A stretch of 64,000 nt of DNA from Morganella psychrotolerans (GCF_001676055.1 NZ_LZEX01000034.1:62001-126000), one strand, 5' to 3'; counted from the stretch's first letter, positions 32,944 through 43,057 are shown. Notes: a model not told the origin generated them from the sequence alone. Numbers and translations are program-made.

Positions 32944-33703
32944 TAGCCTGAGTTATGCCTGGCCGGGCACCGGGCAAAATTGTATCACCCGACTGTCACT
33001 GACGATTGCCCCGGGTGAATGGGTGGCGCTGGCAGGGGATAATGGTGCGGGTAAATCCACACTGCTGCGTCTGGCTGCCGGATTACTGCGCCCGGATGCA
33101 GGCCACGCATTATTTCGCGGGCAGGAGCTGGCAGATTACACCGCCGCGCAGCGCGCAAACCATATCGGTGTATTGTTTCAGGAGGCAGAGCATCAGATTT
33201 TTCACAGCACCGTTTATGATGAGGTCGCCTTCGGGTTGCGGCGGCGCAAATTACCGGCGACAGAGATAAAACGGCGGACATTACAGGCAATAACGGATTG
33301 CGGGCTGGATGATGTTATACAGCTTCATCCTCTGGATTTGCATGCAGGGCAGCGCCGGATGGTGGCGGTTGCCGGACTGAGTGCAGCGGCACCTTCATTT
33401 TTATTGCTGGATGAACCGGGCAGGGATTTTGATGCGGTCTGGCTTACACGTTTTGAATCCTGGCTGGCATTACAGCAGGGAGCCGGAACCACTATCCTGG
33501 CTATCAGCCATGACTTTGATTTTATTGCCCGGCATTTTCCGCGGGTCGTACATCTTGAGGCCGGCAAAATAATTGCAGACGGCTCTGCGCAGAGCGTACT
33601 TTATCACCCGCAGTTGCAATCTCCCGGCGTATTACCGGCACCGACGCTGCATTCATTACGCAGGGCATTGTCATCAAAAACAGAGCCACCAAAAACAGAA
33701 TAA
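32930..33703 (+). CDS. ECF transporter ATPase A2 with degenerate signature motif
   Basis: A 257-residue ABC ATPase. Walker A GDNGAGKST and Walker B FLLLDEPG followed by the D-loop-like RDFD are intact, as is the switch His (AISHDFDF). The signature, normally LSGGQ, reads LHAGQRRM, lacking the Ser-Gly pair. That suggests an asymmetric pair in which one of the two ATP sites is non-canonical, as in many heterodimeric ABC systems. Starts ATG at 32930. The tail ends KTEPPKTE. Last gene of the operon. Confidence 0.87.
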   Translation: MLHLDSLSYAWPGTGQNCITRLSLTIAPGEWVALAGDNGAGKSTLLRLAAGLLRPDAGHALFRGQELADYTAAQRANHIGVLFQEAEHQIFHSTVYDEVAFGLRRRKLPATEIKRRTLQAITDCGLDDVIQLHPLDLHAGQRRMVAVAGLSAAAPSFLLLDEPGRDFDAVWLTRFESWLALQQGAGTTILAISHDFDFIARHFPRVVHLEAGKIIADGSAQSVLYHPQLQSPGVLPAPTLHSLRRALSSKTEPPKTE

Positions 33704-33755
33704 TAAATAAAGTGCCCCTGCCAAAGGGCGCATTTGTTATATCTGCGTCTGTGAG

Positions 33756-34049
33756 CTATTTTTTCGCTATCGCTTTATTTGCACAGGGCTCAACGGTAAT
33801 TGAGTGCTCGACTGTCAGTGCGCCTTCTTCAATATCCATGGTAATATTCCAGTCGGCATCGAAAGGTACGACCATTCTGGCGGGTAACTCATGGAAAAAA
33901 CCACTGCCGCCATGTGTCCGGAACGGCATACCATTACGGAACTGATTAAAATTCATTTTGCTCATCATTAAAACATTGCAAGGGCGTCCGCAATCGACCA
34001 CGATGGTATCACCTGCGGTCAGGTGCATTCTTTTATGTAAAAACGGCAT
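33756..34049 (-). CDS. DUF1883 domain protein
   Basis: A 97-residue protein with the DUF1883 pattern: KRMHLTAGDTIVVDCGRPCN, VLMMSKMNFNQFRNGM, then GSGFFHELPARMVVPFDADW followed by ITMDIEEG. Small beta-sheet protein of unknown function, sometimes found with TIR domains in larger proteins. Convergent with the ECF operon; ATG at 34049 with GAAGGAAC upstream. Confidence 0.85.
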   Translation of the reverse strand: MPFLHKRMHLTAGDTIVVDCGRPCNVLMMSKMNFNQFRNGMPFRTHGGSGFFHELPARMVVPFDADWNITMDIEEGALTVEHSITVEPCANKAIAKK

Positions 34050-34203
34050 CGCTAAGTTCCTTCTTTTATTCGGCTGCGATAATTATTACTGTTAATTTAT
34101 CGTAATAACCGGATGAGTTCATTTATTTTTTATTCCTGTGGTTTTAATTACGTAAAACAACTCAGGAATAATCTATGTTAATCGTTATTAAGGATAGTAG
34201 GTA

Positions 34204-34737
34204 TTAACTAACGCCCTGGGATTTAATGCAATAACTTTTTTTTTGTTCATCTGATAGTGTATGCGTTTCTAACCAATCTCTTTTATGTAACTCAAAATCA
34301 GGTGATTCTCCCAAATGTAATGCCAGGAGATAATTAAAATCTTTGAGGTTGTTTTTTTCAAATAATGAAATCACATCCCGATAACAGATGTTATGGGGTA
34401 ATTTTATCCGTTCAGTCAACATACACTCCATTAATTTCAATGATGGAACCTGCGTATCCTGATTAATAATATTTAACTGTGTTATCGCTTTATCATATCG
34501 GGTATCAACAATGAGAAGGTCGCTGTAGAGCTGGCGCAGCGCGATATCATCAGGATGCTGACGGATCAGTGTATCAAACTGATTCAGTACTTTTTCTTTA
34601 CCTGCATTAGTCGTACTGCCGGAATATTTTATAATATAGGTCATTGCCTGATCTCTCGGGACCGGCTGTGTATTTGTATAAGCATGTGATGTTAATGAAA
34701 AGCTGAACACCAACGCTATTATAATCCAGATCTTCAT
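34204..34737 (-). CDS. Exported protein of unknown function
   Basis: A 177-residue protein with a signal peptide (MKIWIIIALVFSFSLTSHAY, cleavage after SHA). The mature part is helical and resembles a tetratricopeptide-like fold (NQFDTLIRQHPDDIALRQLY, SDLLIVDTRYDKAITQLNII). It has two cysteines in the last third. AT-rich compared with the flanking genes, with no operon partner. I do not recognise the family. Confidence 0.7.
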   Translation of the reverse strand: MKIWIIIALVFSFSLTSHAYTNTQPVPRDQAMTYIIKYSGSTTNAGKEKVLNQFDTLIRQHPDDIALRQLYSDLLIVDTRYDKAITQLNIINQDTQVPSLKLMECMLTERIKLPHNICYRDVISLFEKNNLKDFNYLLALHLGESPDFELHKRDWLETHTLSDEQKKSYCIKSQGVS

Positions 34738-35152
34738 CGAATACGGTTCCCTGTATATTTACCGTGAATACACTATAACATAGGCGAAATAGTGATAATT
34801 TAGGATGTTTACGAAAATCGGGTACAGTATCGGGCAGAAAGAATAAACAAAATGACAATGAGTTTTCAGGTTCTATACAATTTCGCACAAGAATGTTCTG
34901 ATAATATAAATTTTCCGTACGGGATTTTACCTGTATTTATCACTTATCATGAGGGTGTGCCAATAAATGCAGATTGTTTATATGTGGTTGAATATTCCTG
35001 AATAATAAGACGATTTAGTTAATGGTGCAGGAGTTTTGGTGTGTGGCGGTATAAGCAGGTGCTGTTTTGTTATCTGCATTCGGGTATGCGTACGACTTGA
35101 ATCGGGATGCTGATTAAGGATTGATGATCCTTTAGCATCCCGTTTTTACCAG
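34738..35152. other. Intergenic region with an orphan plus-strand terminator
   Basis: 415 bases between two minus-strand genes. It is AT-rich up to 35040 and more GC-rich after that. No protein gene is supported. It ends in a plus-strand terminator (35104-35147) although no plus-strand gene lies upstream, which raises the possibility of a small RNA here. Confidence 0.5.
35104..35147 (+). terminator. Plus-strand rho-independent terminator
   Basis: GGGATGCT pairs with AGCATCCC; inside it AAGGAT pairs with ATCCTT; then G and T5. The T run is on the plus strand only, so it suits a rightward transcript. Could alternatively act as a poor terminator or mRNA end for the phosphoethanolamine transferase gene on the other strand. 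Confidence 0.6.
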
Positions 35153-36698
35153 CTACTTATCGTTTTCATTCAGGTACACAGAAAAAGGCTCAGGAATTTC
35201 ATCTATTGACAGAATCCGGTCATTTTCTTTCTCTTTATTTACAATCTCTGTATTTAAAGAATACCCAAGAAGCTCGGACAAAATATATTTATTCATAAGT
35301 CCGCTTATCCAGCCATTTTTATTGCGATATTTTTCAATAAATTGACAGTTATAATCGGGGTTACTTGATTTATACAGGAAAGGAACAAGAAATTGATCCA
35401 GACCTGTTCTAAATCCATGTCCTTTATTTACTATTTCTCCATGATCAGATGTATAAATCAGGGTGTAGTCATTAGTTACAGTTGTTATTTCCCGGTAAAT
35501 ATTTTTTATAACATTATCAGTATGATAAATAGTTAGATCATAGTCATCAGTATTCTTTAGTGTATGCTTTTCTGTATCGGTGTAATTAATATAAGGTTTA
35601 TGACTACCCCATAGATGAATAATAATGAATTTTTTCTCATTTTTATCAGACAATGCTTTCTTTAAAGAAATAGGCAATAAATCATCATTATCTTCTTGTA
35701 TATCGAGAATATCGCTTTTGGATGCAATAAATCCATATTTTGACCCATGTACACCTTTTATGGGTTGAGCGCCAAGCCAATAGGTCTTATAGCCTTGTGC
35801 CTGAGCCATTTCGATAATTGATTTTTTATTGAATAAATTTTCCTCTGACTCAGGTGTATAAAATGATAATGAAAGTGATATCGAATTTCGGGTGATAGGT
35901 GCACTTGAGTGAGCTTGCCTGATAATACATGAATCCGGAGAAGAAAATATATCATCTAATGAAGGTGTGGTATTTTTAGTATACCCATAAAGGCTAAACC
36001 GTGTTGGTAGCGCAGATTCTCCTATAATCAATATAATAAGTTTGTTTTCTGAACTATGCTGTGATGCTATAGAGTTGTCAAAATATTTAGCAATATTATT
36101 TACATGATATCTATCATTATGCACTGAAGCATTAACTATGTAAGAGATGTTTCCTATTACAATGGGGAATTTATCCTTGATATACTTTCCAAGCTCATGA
36201 GGGTCTTCCTTAAAATCAGCTATCAGTCTATTTTTATTTGAGATTATTTCAGAGGATAACGATACTACAAATAAGCTATAGAAAACTATGGGTAAAAAAT
36301 TAAACCAGGACGGTAGTTTTTTTTTGTTTTTATTGACGATAAGGAAGATAGCAATAGTTGTTAATATGGCAGGAAGGATTATAGGAAAAATATAATGCGA
36401 GAGCATCAGCAGGGATTCTGTTTTATTTGTTTCTACAATTGAATCTAAAACTCCAATTGAGAGGCTCTCACGAAATTCGATGAAATAAAATATTTCCAGA
36501 AAAAATAGTATGGATAGAAAACCGCCAATAATGTTAACAATATTTTTTTTTACTATTGAGTAATGCTAAAAATAAAAAAACAAACCCAAAGCTAGAAAGG
36601 TGAGGGTCTGTTGAGTCACGCTTGTATATGTGTGCATCTATAATATAAACGGCTACTAATATAAGAAATATTAGTATTATATGTTTTTTGTTTTTCAT
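35153..36698 (-). pseudogene. Phosphoethanolamine transferase (EptA-like), frameshifted at an A9 run
   Basis: The alkaline-phosphatase-fold domain is clear: ILIIGESALPTRFSLYGYTK (metal Glu), SAPITRNSISLSL (nucleophile Thr), IIIHLWGSHKPY, and TSDHGEIVNKGHGFRTG (metal Asp/His). The N-terminus, from ATG at 36698 (MKNKKHIILIFLILVAVYII), is separated by one extra base in a run of nine A on the coding strand (36543-36551). Removing one gives SKKNIVNIIGGFLSILFFLE and GVLDSIVETNKTESLLML, the membrane part of EptA-type enzymes, giving about 514 residues. Without the repair the frame from 36406 lacks the first membrane helices. Such enzymes modify lipid A with phosphoethanolamine (polymyxin resistance). 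AT-rich. Confidence 0.75.
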
Positions 36699-36757
36699 TG
36701 TATTTTTTCTATCAAGTTAAAGATAAGTTAATATTCGACTTTTATTTTATAAGATGT

Positions 36758-37365
36758 TTAAAAGCATTTATATTCAAATGTAGGTCGTCCAAAGCTAAAT
36801 TTCATTTCCAGATTTGTTTTTTCACAAAGTGAGATTGCATCCCTGACATTTACCCACATAGCAATTGTGTCTATAGGAATATCATCAATGTCCATACACC
36901 TTCCGGTATTAACAAAATTAAGATAAATTTTATCAACAGTTTGTTTTTATGACAAATTGAACAGCGGCAGGTGCGTTTTTTATAAAACAAGATATTCCCA
37001 AGTTTTAATGATTGGATCTCATTTAAAACATCGGTAAGTATTTGTTTATTTTTATGTTCATTTCTGCGCATAAAATAAAGTTCATCATAAAGATCAACAA
37101 AATCAGAGGTACTAATATCATTTATATTAACAATGCTGCCTTCGTTTTTGTGATATGCATCAGGATCACCCGCTAAAAATTGGTCATTCCATACACAAAT
37201 GGCGGCAGTTATGCGTTCCTTATTATACCGGATATAATCTTTTTCATTCAGATCATATAGCGGATGTAAAAAAGTTAAGATTTCCGGCGATGTTGATAAA
37301 ACACCGCCATACAGGTTATATGCCTCAAGATAATTTGAAGAATTGGCTTTTTTCCATCCGAACAT
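36758..37365 (-). pseudogene. Hypothetical protein, probable one-base frameshift
   Basis: From ATG at 37365 the protein reads MFGWKKANSSNYLEAYNLYG and is hydrophilic. The unshifted frame runs out in a non-protein-like tail (LIKFILILLIPEGV). Adding one A to the A5 run near 36949-36953 continues as KKQTVDKIYLNFVNTG, then MDIDDIPIDTIAMWVNVRDA and ends EYKCF at 36758, about 200 residues. There is a CRCSICHK cysteine group just before the shift. The family is not recognised. Same AT-rich patch as the EptA-like gene. Confidence 0.5.
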
Positions 37366-37470
37366 TAATACTACCAACAAGTTACGTGATTAATTAATTG
37401 GGCAAATTGTAGCATGTTTTTATTCAGTATCGATAGTGATACATAGCGGGGAATTAATACGGTTATAATT

Positions 37471-38187
37471 TTATCCTGCAAAAATCAACCCAACCCCGGC
37501 CACAATCAGTACAGTATCCAGGATCCATGAATAAAATGCGGGCGGGAGAGCCAGGACGATACGCTTTGCACCCAGTGAGCCGAGGGCTATCATCATGCCG
37601 GTGAGCAGGCCGCTGATCATGATGTCAGGGGTGAGGATGCCGAGCCGGGTGAATGTGACCGATTTTGTCAGGTAAAGCAGAAATGAAATGGCAGATTCTG
37701 TTGCCAGCAAAGGTGCGGGCAGTAATCCGTATGCGCTGAGCAGGGGTAACATCAGCGGGCCGGTGGAGAATACCAGTCCGGTCAGAAATCCGGTGAATAT
37801 GCCGCAGAATAATAAATGCACCGGACGCAGGGTAAAATTACTGTATTTCAGCCAGTGCCGTGCGGGGCAAAGTGCCAGAAAAAAGATCCCGAGTGTCGTG
37901 TTAAGAATGGATTCCGGCAGGGCGATCAGGGTATTGGCACCGGCAACCACCGCCGGAAGTGCGGGCAGTGCAAACCAGCAAAAGGCTGACCAGTCAATTT
38001 CTTTACGCCAGATAACTACCCGCGAAATATTTCCGAGAAGCGCGGCAATTGCCATAACGGGAACGGCTTCTTTTGCACCAAGGGTGGCGGTGAGTACCGG
38101 GATCAGAATTAATGAGGATCCGGTTCCTGTGACGCCGCTGATAAGCCCGGCGATAATGCTTGTTAATGATAATAATAAATAACTCAT
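37471..38187 (-). CDS. TSUP (TauE/SafE) family membrane transporter
   Basis: A 238-residue membrane protein with about seven to eight helices and the family's N-terminal AGLISGVTGTGSSLILIPVL repeated later as TGFLTGLVFSTGPLMLPLLS. Members move organosulfur or other small anions, such as sulfite or sulfoacetate; the substrate here is unknown. Divergent from a LysR regulator gene across 117 bases, the usual arrangement of an LTTR and its target. Confidence 0.85.
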   Translation of the reverse strand: MSYLLLSLTSIIAGLISGVTGTGSSLILIPVLTATLGAKEAVPVMAIAALLGNISRVVIWRKEIDWSAFCWFALPALPAVVAGANTLIALPESILNTTLGIFFLALCPARHWLKYSNFTLRPVHLLFCGIFTGFLTGLVFSTGPLMLPLLSAYGLLPAPLLATESAISFLLYLTKSVTFTRLGILTPDIMISGLLTGMMIALGSLGAKRIVLALPPAFYSWILDTVLIVAGVGLIFAG

Positions 38188-38304
38188 GTTTTAATCCGTT
38201 TCCTGCGCGATAATTAAGAAGGTCAGCGCAGATCAGCATAATTCCGGCACAGCTTGCTTGCAGCGCTGAAAACTCACACCCTTGTGAATAAAAAGAGGAT
38301 GTTA

Positions 38305-39186
38305 ATGCGCGAATTACCTCCGCTCTCTGCATTACGGGCATTTCTGGCGGCCTGTCAGAGTGACAGCTTCAGCGAAGCGGCAGAAAAACTGAATGTTACT
38401 CACGGGGTTATCAGCAAACAGGTGCAGGTGGCAGAAACCTGGTTCGGCGTCACGTTGTTTGAGCGCAAAGGTTCCCGGCGCGTGGCGACACCTTATGCTC
38501 TGACGCTGGCGCAAGAGCTGACTCTGGCACTGGAAGGAGTGAGTGATGTTGCCGCCCGTCACCGCTTCGGAAGAGTGAATCACCCGCTGCGCATCAGTGT
38601 ACCTGCATCGTTTTGCCTGTATTGGCTGATGCCGCGTATCGCTCAGTTTTATCAGCAATATCCGGATATCAATCTGAGAATTGATTCTGCGGTCAGCAGT
38701 GAGCAGGAGAGTACCGGGCGGTATGATTTGGTTATCCGCCGGCAGCCGGATACAACATCACAGATAAAACCGTTTTTTTGTGATAGCAATGCATTGCTGG
38801 CGTCACCGGGCTTTATCAGCCGCCATCCCGTTTCTGTGCCGCAGGATGTTCTCAGTGTGCCGTGTATCGAAACACTGACCCGTCCCCGCAGTTGGGCAAA
38901 ATGGTGTGAAGCCGCCGGAATCAAACATGTGCCGTGCAGCAGTGTGCACCGGTTTGATCATTTTTATGTGACAGCAGAAGCGATTAAAGCAGGGCTGGGG
39001 TTTGGTATTGGTCCGGTGAATCTGTTGCAGAACAGTTTGCAAAAAGGGGACATTCAGATTGTTTTCCCTGACATTATCACCGATGCTTATTGTTATTATG
39101 CCCTGACACCGGTCGGCGTTCAGAAAACGGTAGCACACCGGGCGTTTGAATCCTGGCTTTTCAGTACAGGAAATGCAGCCGGATAA
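38305..39186 (+). CDS. LysR-family transcriptional regulator
   Basis: A 293-residue regulator of the GcvA/AmpR-like subgroup. The HTH is in the first 60 residues: LPPLSALRAFLAACQSDSFS, EAAEKLNVTHGVISKQVQ. The substrate-binding fold follows with RISVPASFCLYWLMPRIAQF and the C-terminal AIKAGLGFGIGPVN. ATG at 38305 has GAGGAT four bases upstream and gives the normal start; earlier codons from 38254 are not family-like. It probably controls the divergent TSUP transporter gene. Confidence 0.9.
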   Translation: MRELPPLSALRAFLAACQSDSFSEAAEKLNVTHGVISKQVQVAETWFGVTLFERKGSRRVATPYALTLAQELTLALEGVSDVAARHRFGRVNHPLRISVPASFCLYWLMPRIAQFYQQYPDINLRIDSAVSSEQESTGRYDLVIRRQPDTTSQIKPFFCDSNALLASPGFISRHPVSVPQDVLSVPCIETLTRPRSWAKWCEAAGIKHVPCSSVHRFDHFYVTAEAIKAGLGFGIGPVNLLQNSLQKGDIQIVFPDIITDAYCYYALTPVGVQKTVAHRAFESWLFSTGNAAG

Positions 39187-39196
39187 CGGAGGAATT

Positions 39197-39619
39197 ATGT
39201 GGAATATTCACCCGACGCGGGAGAAATTCGAGTTATTGTCGCAGTATCTGTCACCGCTGGAAGCCCGTATTGAGGCGGGATTACTGGAGTCTGAAGGGAT
39301 TAAGGTGATGTTGCTGGATGAAAATATTGTCTGGAATAATCAGATGTATGCACAGGCGGTCGGTGGTGTGAAATTACTGGTGAGCCATGATGATGCACAG
39401 AAGGCTCAGGTTGTTCTGGATGAATTACACCGCGGCGCGTATGGCATCGATGATGACGGTGAACCGGCAGAAGCAGGATCCTGTGCGGTGGTAAAAAACC
39501 GGGCCGGAGATCATTTTAATACAGGATTTGTTTTTCTGATTTTTCTGACTCTCGGGCTGGCATTGCCGTTTAAGGCGCTGCACCGGCATCTGCGCGATAA
39601 AAAAGAGAAGGCAGAATAA
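39197..39619 (+). CDS. DUF2007 domain protein with a C-terminal membrane helix
   Basis: A 140-residue protein: the N-terminal ~75 residues carry a DUF2007 (putative signal transducing) domain, with YLSPLEARIEAGLLESEGIK and VGGVKLLVSHDDAQKAQVVL. A hydrophobic segment near residues 108-125 (NTGFVFLIFLTLGLALPF) may anchor it in the membrane. GGAGG lies ahead of ATG 39197. It follows the LysR gene by 10 bases on the same strand, so the two could be co-transcribed. Confidence 0.85.
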   Translation: MWNIHPTREKFELLSQYLSPLEARIEAGLLESEGIKVMLLDENIVWNNQMYAQAVGGVKLLVSHDDAQKAQVVLDELHRGAYGIDDDGEPAEAGSCAVVKNRAGDHFNTGFVFLIFLTLGLALPFKALHRHLRDKKEKAE

Positions 39620-39655
39620 CAGGCAGCGGCACAATACCGCCACCTGTCGGAGAAC

Positions 39656-40990
39656 TTAGTGATCGACAAAGACAAACTTCAGTACAAACAGCAGCGCAAC
39701 CAGGATCACGCACGGATTCAGCTCTCTCCAGCGACCGCTGCCCAGTTTCATCACACAGTAAGAGATAAAACCGAGGGCTATCCCGTCGGTGATTGAGAAA
39801 CTGAACGGCATCATGATTGCGGTAATAAAGGCAGGAACCGCATCCGTTAAATCATCCCAGTTTACCCGCGCCAGGCTGGATGTCATCAGCACGCCCACAT
39901 AGACCAGCGCACCGGCAACCGCATAAGCCGGCACCATCCCCGCCAGCGGGGACAGAAAAATCACCAGCAAAAACAGGAAGCCGACCACAACGGCCGTCAG
40001 TCCTGTCCGGCCACCGACCGAAACCCCTGATGTACTTTCAATATACGCCGTTACTGACGATGTCCCGATATACCCGCCGACAACGGAACTGATACTGTCC
40101 ACGTAGAGCGCTTTTTGCATATTCGGAAATTTACCGTCTTTATCTGCCAGTCCGGCTTTGTCTGTCACGCCGATCAGGGTGCCGGAGGAGTCAAACAGGT
40201 TTACTAACATAAACGAGAAAATAATACCTGCCAGACCGATATTAAAAGCGCCTGCCACATCCACCTTACCCAGCACGCTGGTCACATCCGGCGGCATGGA
40301 GAAAATACCCTGATAAGTCACATCGCCCAGTGCCCAGCCGAGCAGAGTGGTGATCACAATGGAGATAAGAACCGCTGCATGAATACGGCGTGCCGCCAGG
40401 ATAGTAATAATGAAAAAGCCCAGAGCGCCGAGTAAAACAGAGTGTGAGGTCAGATCACCCATTGACACCAGCGTGTCAGGATTCGGGACAACCAGCCCGA
40501 TATTTTTCAGCCCCATCATGGCGATAAACAACCCGATCCCGCTGGTGATCCCTATTCGCAGCCCGGACGGAATACTGGCAATCATCCAGTAGCGGATACG
40601 GAAAACAGTCAGCAGAAACATGCCGAGTGCTCCCCAGAAAATCGCGCCCATCCCTATCTGCCATGAGTAACCCATTGTGGTCACCACGCCGAAAGCAAAA
40701 AACGCATTCAGCCCCATTGCCGGTGCCAGTGCAACCGGCAGATTGGCAAGGCAGCCCATCAGAATACAGCCGAAGGCGGCAATCAGACAGGTGGTAACAA
40801 AAACAGCCTGCGTATCCATACCGGCGGCGCCGAGGATTTGCGGGTTAACGAACACGATATATACCATGGTCAGGAAAGTGGTTAAGCCTGCGATCACTTC
40901 AGTACGTGCGGTTGTTCCGTGTGCCTGTAAACGGAATATTCGTCCCAATGCACTTGTTTCCCGGCATGTCTCCGGTGTGTGAGTATCCAT
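39656..40990 (-). CDS. NCS2-family purine (adenine/hypoxanthine-type) permease
   Basis: A 444-residue permease of the AzgA-like branch of NCS2 that includes E. coli AdeP/AdeQ and GhxP/GhxQ, with about 12-14 helices. Marks: RTEVIAGLTTFLTMVYIVFV, ALAPAMGLNAFFAF, SIPSGLRIGITSGIGLFIAM and NLFDSSGTLIGVTDKAGLAD. It lies divergently beside adenine deaminase, which makes adenine the likely substrate; exact specificity cannot be read from the sequence. No purine riboswitch or clear PurR site is visible in the 221-base intergenic region. Confidence 0.88.
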   Translation of the reverse strand: MDTHTPETCRETSALGRIFRLQAHGTTARTEVIAGLTTFLTMVYIVFVNPQILGAAGMDTQAVFVTTCLIAAFGCILMGCLANLPVALAPAMGLNAFFAFGVVTTMGYSWQIGMGAIFWGALGMFLLTVFRIRYWMIASIPSGLRIGITSGIGLFIAMMGLKNIGLVVPNPDTLVSMGDLTSHSVLLGALGFFIITILAARRIHAAVLISIVITTLLGWALGDVTYQGIFSMPPDVTSVLGKVDVAGAFNIGLAGIIFSFMLVNLFDSSGTLIGVTDKAGLADKDGKFPNMQKALYVDSISSVVGGYIGTSSVTAYIESTSGVSVGGRTGLTAVVVGFLFLLVIFLSPLAGMVPAYAVAGALVYVGVLMTSSLARVNWDDLTDAVPAFITAIMMPFSFSITDGIALGFISYCVMKLGSGRWRELNPCVILVALLFVLKFVFVDH

Positions 40991-41211
40991 TTTATGCTCC
41001 TGTCGCCCTGGGGGAAGATAACTGGTCTGATAAATGCATAATCAATGCCAGTATCGTAATAACATCCCGTAAGAGTCGGTAATCATCCGGCTGTGTCGCA
41101 GTAATTTGAAACAATTGCAGCGGGGATCACTTTTATATCGGCGCAGCACGCATAACAGATGTTGCGCTGTGAAATCACATTATCAATGTGAGAGAAAAAC
41201 AGGGGACAGTG

Positions 41212-42972
41212 ATGAACAGTGAGAAAAATAAACATACACGTACGCCGGATCGCGACGCGCTGAAAAAACTCCTTGCCGTTGCCCGCAGTGAAGAGCTTGC
41301 TGATTATCGTATTGATAATGTCCGGATCCTGGATTTGGTGAACGGAGGAGAATTTCCGGGACCTGTAGTGATAAGCGGGACATCCGTTGCCGGTGTGGGC
41401 GCGGTGTATAAAGACGCCCCGGCGCATCAGGTTATTGACGGAAAAAATGCCGTGATCGTTCCGGGCTTTATTGATGCACACCTGCATATTGAATCAAGCA
41501 TGATGACACCGGTGACCTTTGAAAGTGCGACTCTGCCGCTCGGGGTGACGACGATTGTCTGTGATCCGCATGAAATTGTGAATGTGATGGGTGAAGAGGG
41601 CCTCGAATGGTTTTTGCGTTGTGCACAAACGGCGCAGCAGAATCAGTTTGTACAGGTAAGCTCCTGCGTACCGGCACTGCCGGGCAGTGATGTCAACGGT
41701 GCAGATTTTCCGCTGACTGACATGATGAAGTATAAAGATCATTCGCATGTACTGGGTCTGGCGGAGATGATGAACTTTCCGGCGGTGATTGCCGGAGAAT
41801 CAGACACACTGGATAAACTGGATGCATTCCGCGACATGACGCTGGATGGACACTGTCCGATGGTCACCGGTAAAGACCTGAATGGGTATATTGCAGGCGG
41901 GATTGAGAATTGTCATGAATCCCATCGTTATGAGGAAGGGCTGGAGAAACTGGCGCTCGGAATGGCGCTGATGATCCGCGAAGGTTCGGCGGCGCGTAAT
42001 CTTGATGCGCTCGCGCCGCTTATTACACCGATGAGCAGCCCGCAATGCATGCTGTGTACGGATGATCGTAATCCGTGGGAAATTATTCATGAAGGGCACA
42101 TGAATGCCCTGGTTTACCGGCTGATTAATCAGCATAATATTCCTGTGCATGTGGCATACCGGGTGTCGTCCTGGTCGGCGGCACGGCATTTCGGACTGAA
42201 AAACCTCGGGCTGGTGGCGCCCGGAAAAAGAGCGGATTTGATTCTGCTGCGTGATGAAAAAACAGTCGATATTCAGGCAGTGATGTGTGGCGGGCAGTGG
42301 GTGGATGAAGCCGCGCTGTTACGCTCCCGCGAAGCAAAACAGACGGCTTCGCGCCCGCCGTTACAAAATACGGTGAAACGCCGTGCGGTAACAGCACAAT
42401 CCCTGACATTTGTGCCGGAAGACGGGCGACGTTACCGCGCCATCAGCGTGATCCCGAATGAGTTGATAACCGGAGAGAAACTGGTTACGTACAATAGCAA
42501 TCACTTTGATTGTGAGGGAATTTGTTCGCTGGCAGTGATCGAACGCTACGGGCGCGAAACCCCGCCGGCGACCGCACTGCTGCACAATTTCGGGCTGACT
42601 CGCGGTGCGCTGGCCTCAACGGTCAGCCATGACAGTCATAATATTGTGGTGGCAGGAATCGATCCCGAAGATATGGCGCTGGCGGTAAATCAGTTGATCG
42701 CCGGTGGCGGTGGCATGTGTGTGGTAGCTGGCGGGCAGGTTCTGAGCCATGCGGCGCTGCCCATTGCCGGGCTGATGAGTGACAAAACGGCAGTTGAGAT
42801 AGCAGCAGAAATTGAATTACTGAAAGCGGCCTGCCGTGATTGCGGGGTGATGCTGGATGAGCCGTTTATTCAGATGGCGTTTCTGTCGCTGCCGGTGATC
42901 CCGACACTCAAACTCACCAGCCTTGGCTTGTATGATGTGAATAAATTTGTCTTTACACACAGTGAGTTATGA
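41212..42972 (+). CDS. ade: Adenine deaminase
   Basis: A 586-residue amidohydrolase that deaminates adenine to hypoxanthine (purine salvage). Metal ligands: [19 protein letters not shown] (HxH), [11 protein letters not shown], and the later ISSPQ-like [14 protein letters not shown] with Asp. The C-terminal adenine deaminase domain ends [21 protein letters not shown]. coli Ade is 588 residues. ATG at 41212 is preceded by GGGGACAG; an in-frame start at 41188 is possible but less likely. Divergent from the purine permease gene. Confidence 0.95.
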   Translation: MNSEKNKHTRTPDRDALKKLLAVARSEELADYRIDNVRILDLVNGGEFPGPVVISGTSVAGVGAVYKDAPAHQVIDGKNAVIVPGFIDAHLHIESSMMTPVTFESATLPLGVTTIVCDPHEIVNVMGEEGLEWFLRCAQTAQQNQFVQVSSCVPALPGSDVNGADFPLTDMMKYKDHSHVLGLAEMMNFPAVIAGESDTLDKLDAFRDMTLDGHCPMVTGKDLNGYIAGGIENCHESHRYEEGLEKLALGMALMIREGSAARNLDALAPLITPMSSPQCMLCTDDRNPWEIIHEGHMNALVYRLINQHNIPVHVAYRVSSWSAARHFGLKNLGLVAPGKRADLILLRDEKTVDIQAVMCGGQWVDEAALLRSREAKQTASRPPLQNTVKRRAVTAQSLTFVPEDGRRYRAISVIPNELITGEKLVTYNSNHFDCEGICSLAVIERYGRETPPATALLHNFGLTRGALASTVSHDSHNIVVAGIDPEDMALAVNQLIAGGGGMCVVAGGQVLSHAALPIAGLMSDKTAVEIAAEIELLKAACRDCGVMLDEPFIQMAFLSLPVIPTLKLTSLGLYDVNKFVFTHSEL

Positions 42973-42990
42973 GTTACGAGTTACGAGTTA
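42964..42990. repeat. Nine-base tandem repeat at the ade stop
   Basis: GAGTTATGAGTTACGAGTTACGAG-type 9-base unit (GAGTTACGA with variants) repeated about three times, spanning the end of ade. The first unit includes the stop TGA. Confidence 0.6.
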
Positions 42991-42996
42991 ACAGTA

Positions 42997-43057
42997 TATA
43001 CCCAACGTCATTCAAGATGCAGCCAACGAACCTGCAGTTTGAATGAATAAGGGTATA
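42997..43057. repeat. ERIC-type repeat, short form
   Basis: 61 bases: TATACCCAACGTCATTCAAG at one end, TTGAATGAATAAGGGTATA at the other. The middle of the full element is absent. Opposite orientation to the copies at 21.3 kb. Confidence 0.82.

Noticed and set aside
40991..41211. Purine riboswitch or PurR operator between the permease and adenine deaminase
   Set aside because: No three-way-junction purine aptamer pattern and no good ACGCAAACGTTTGCGT match found by eye.
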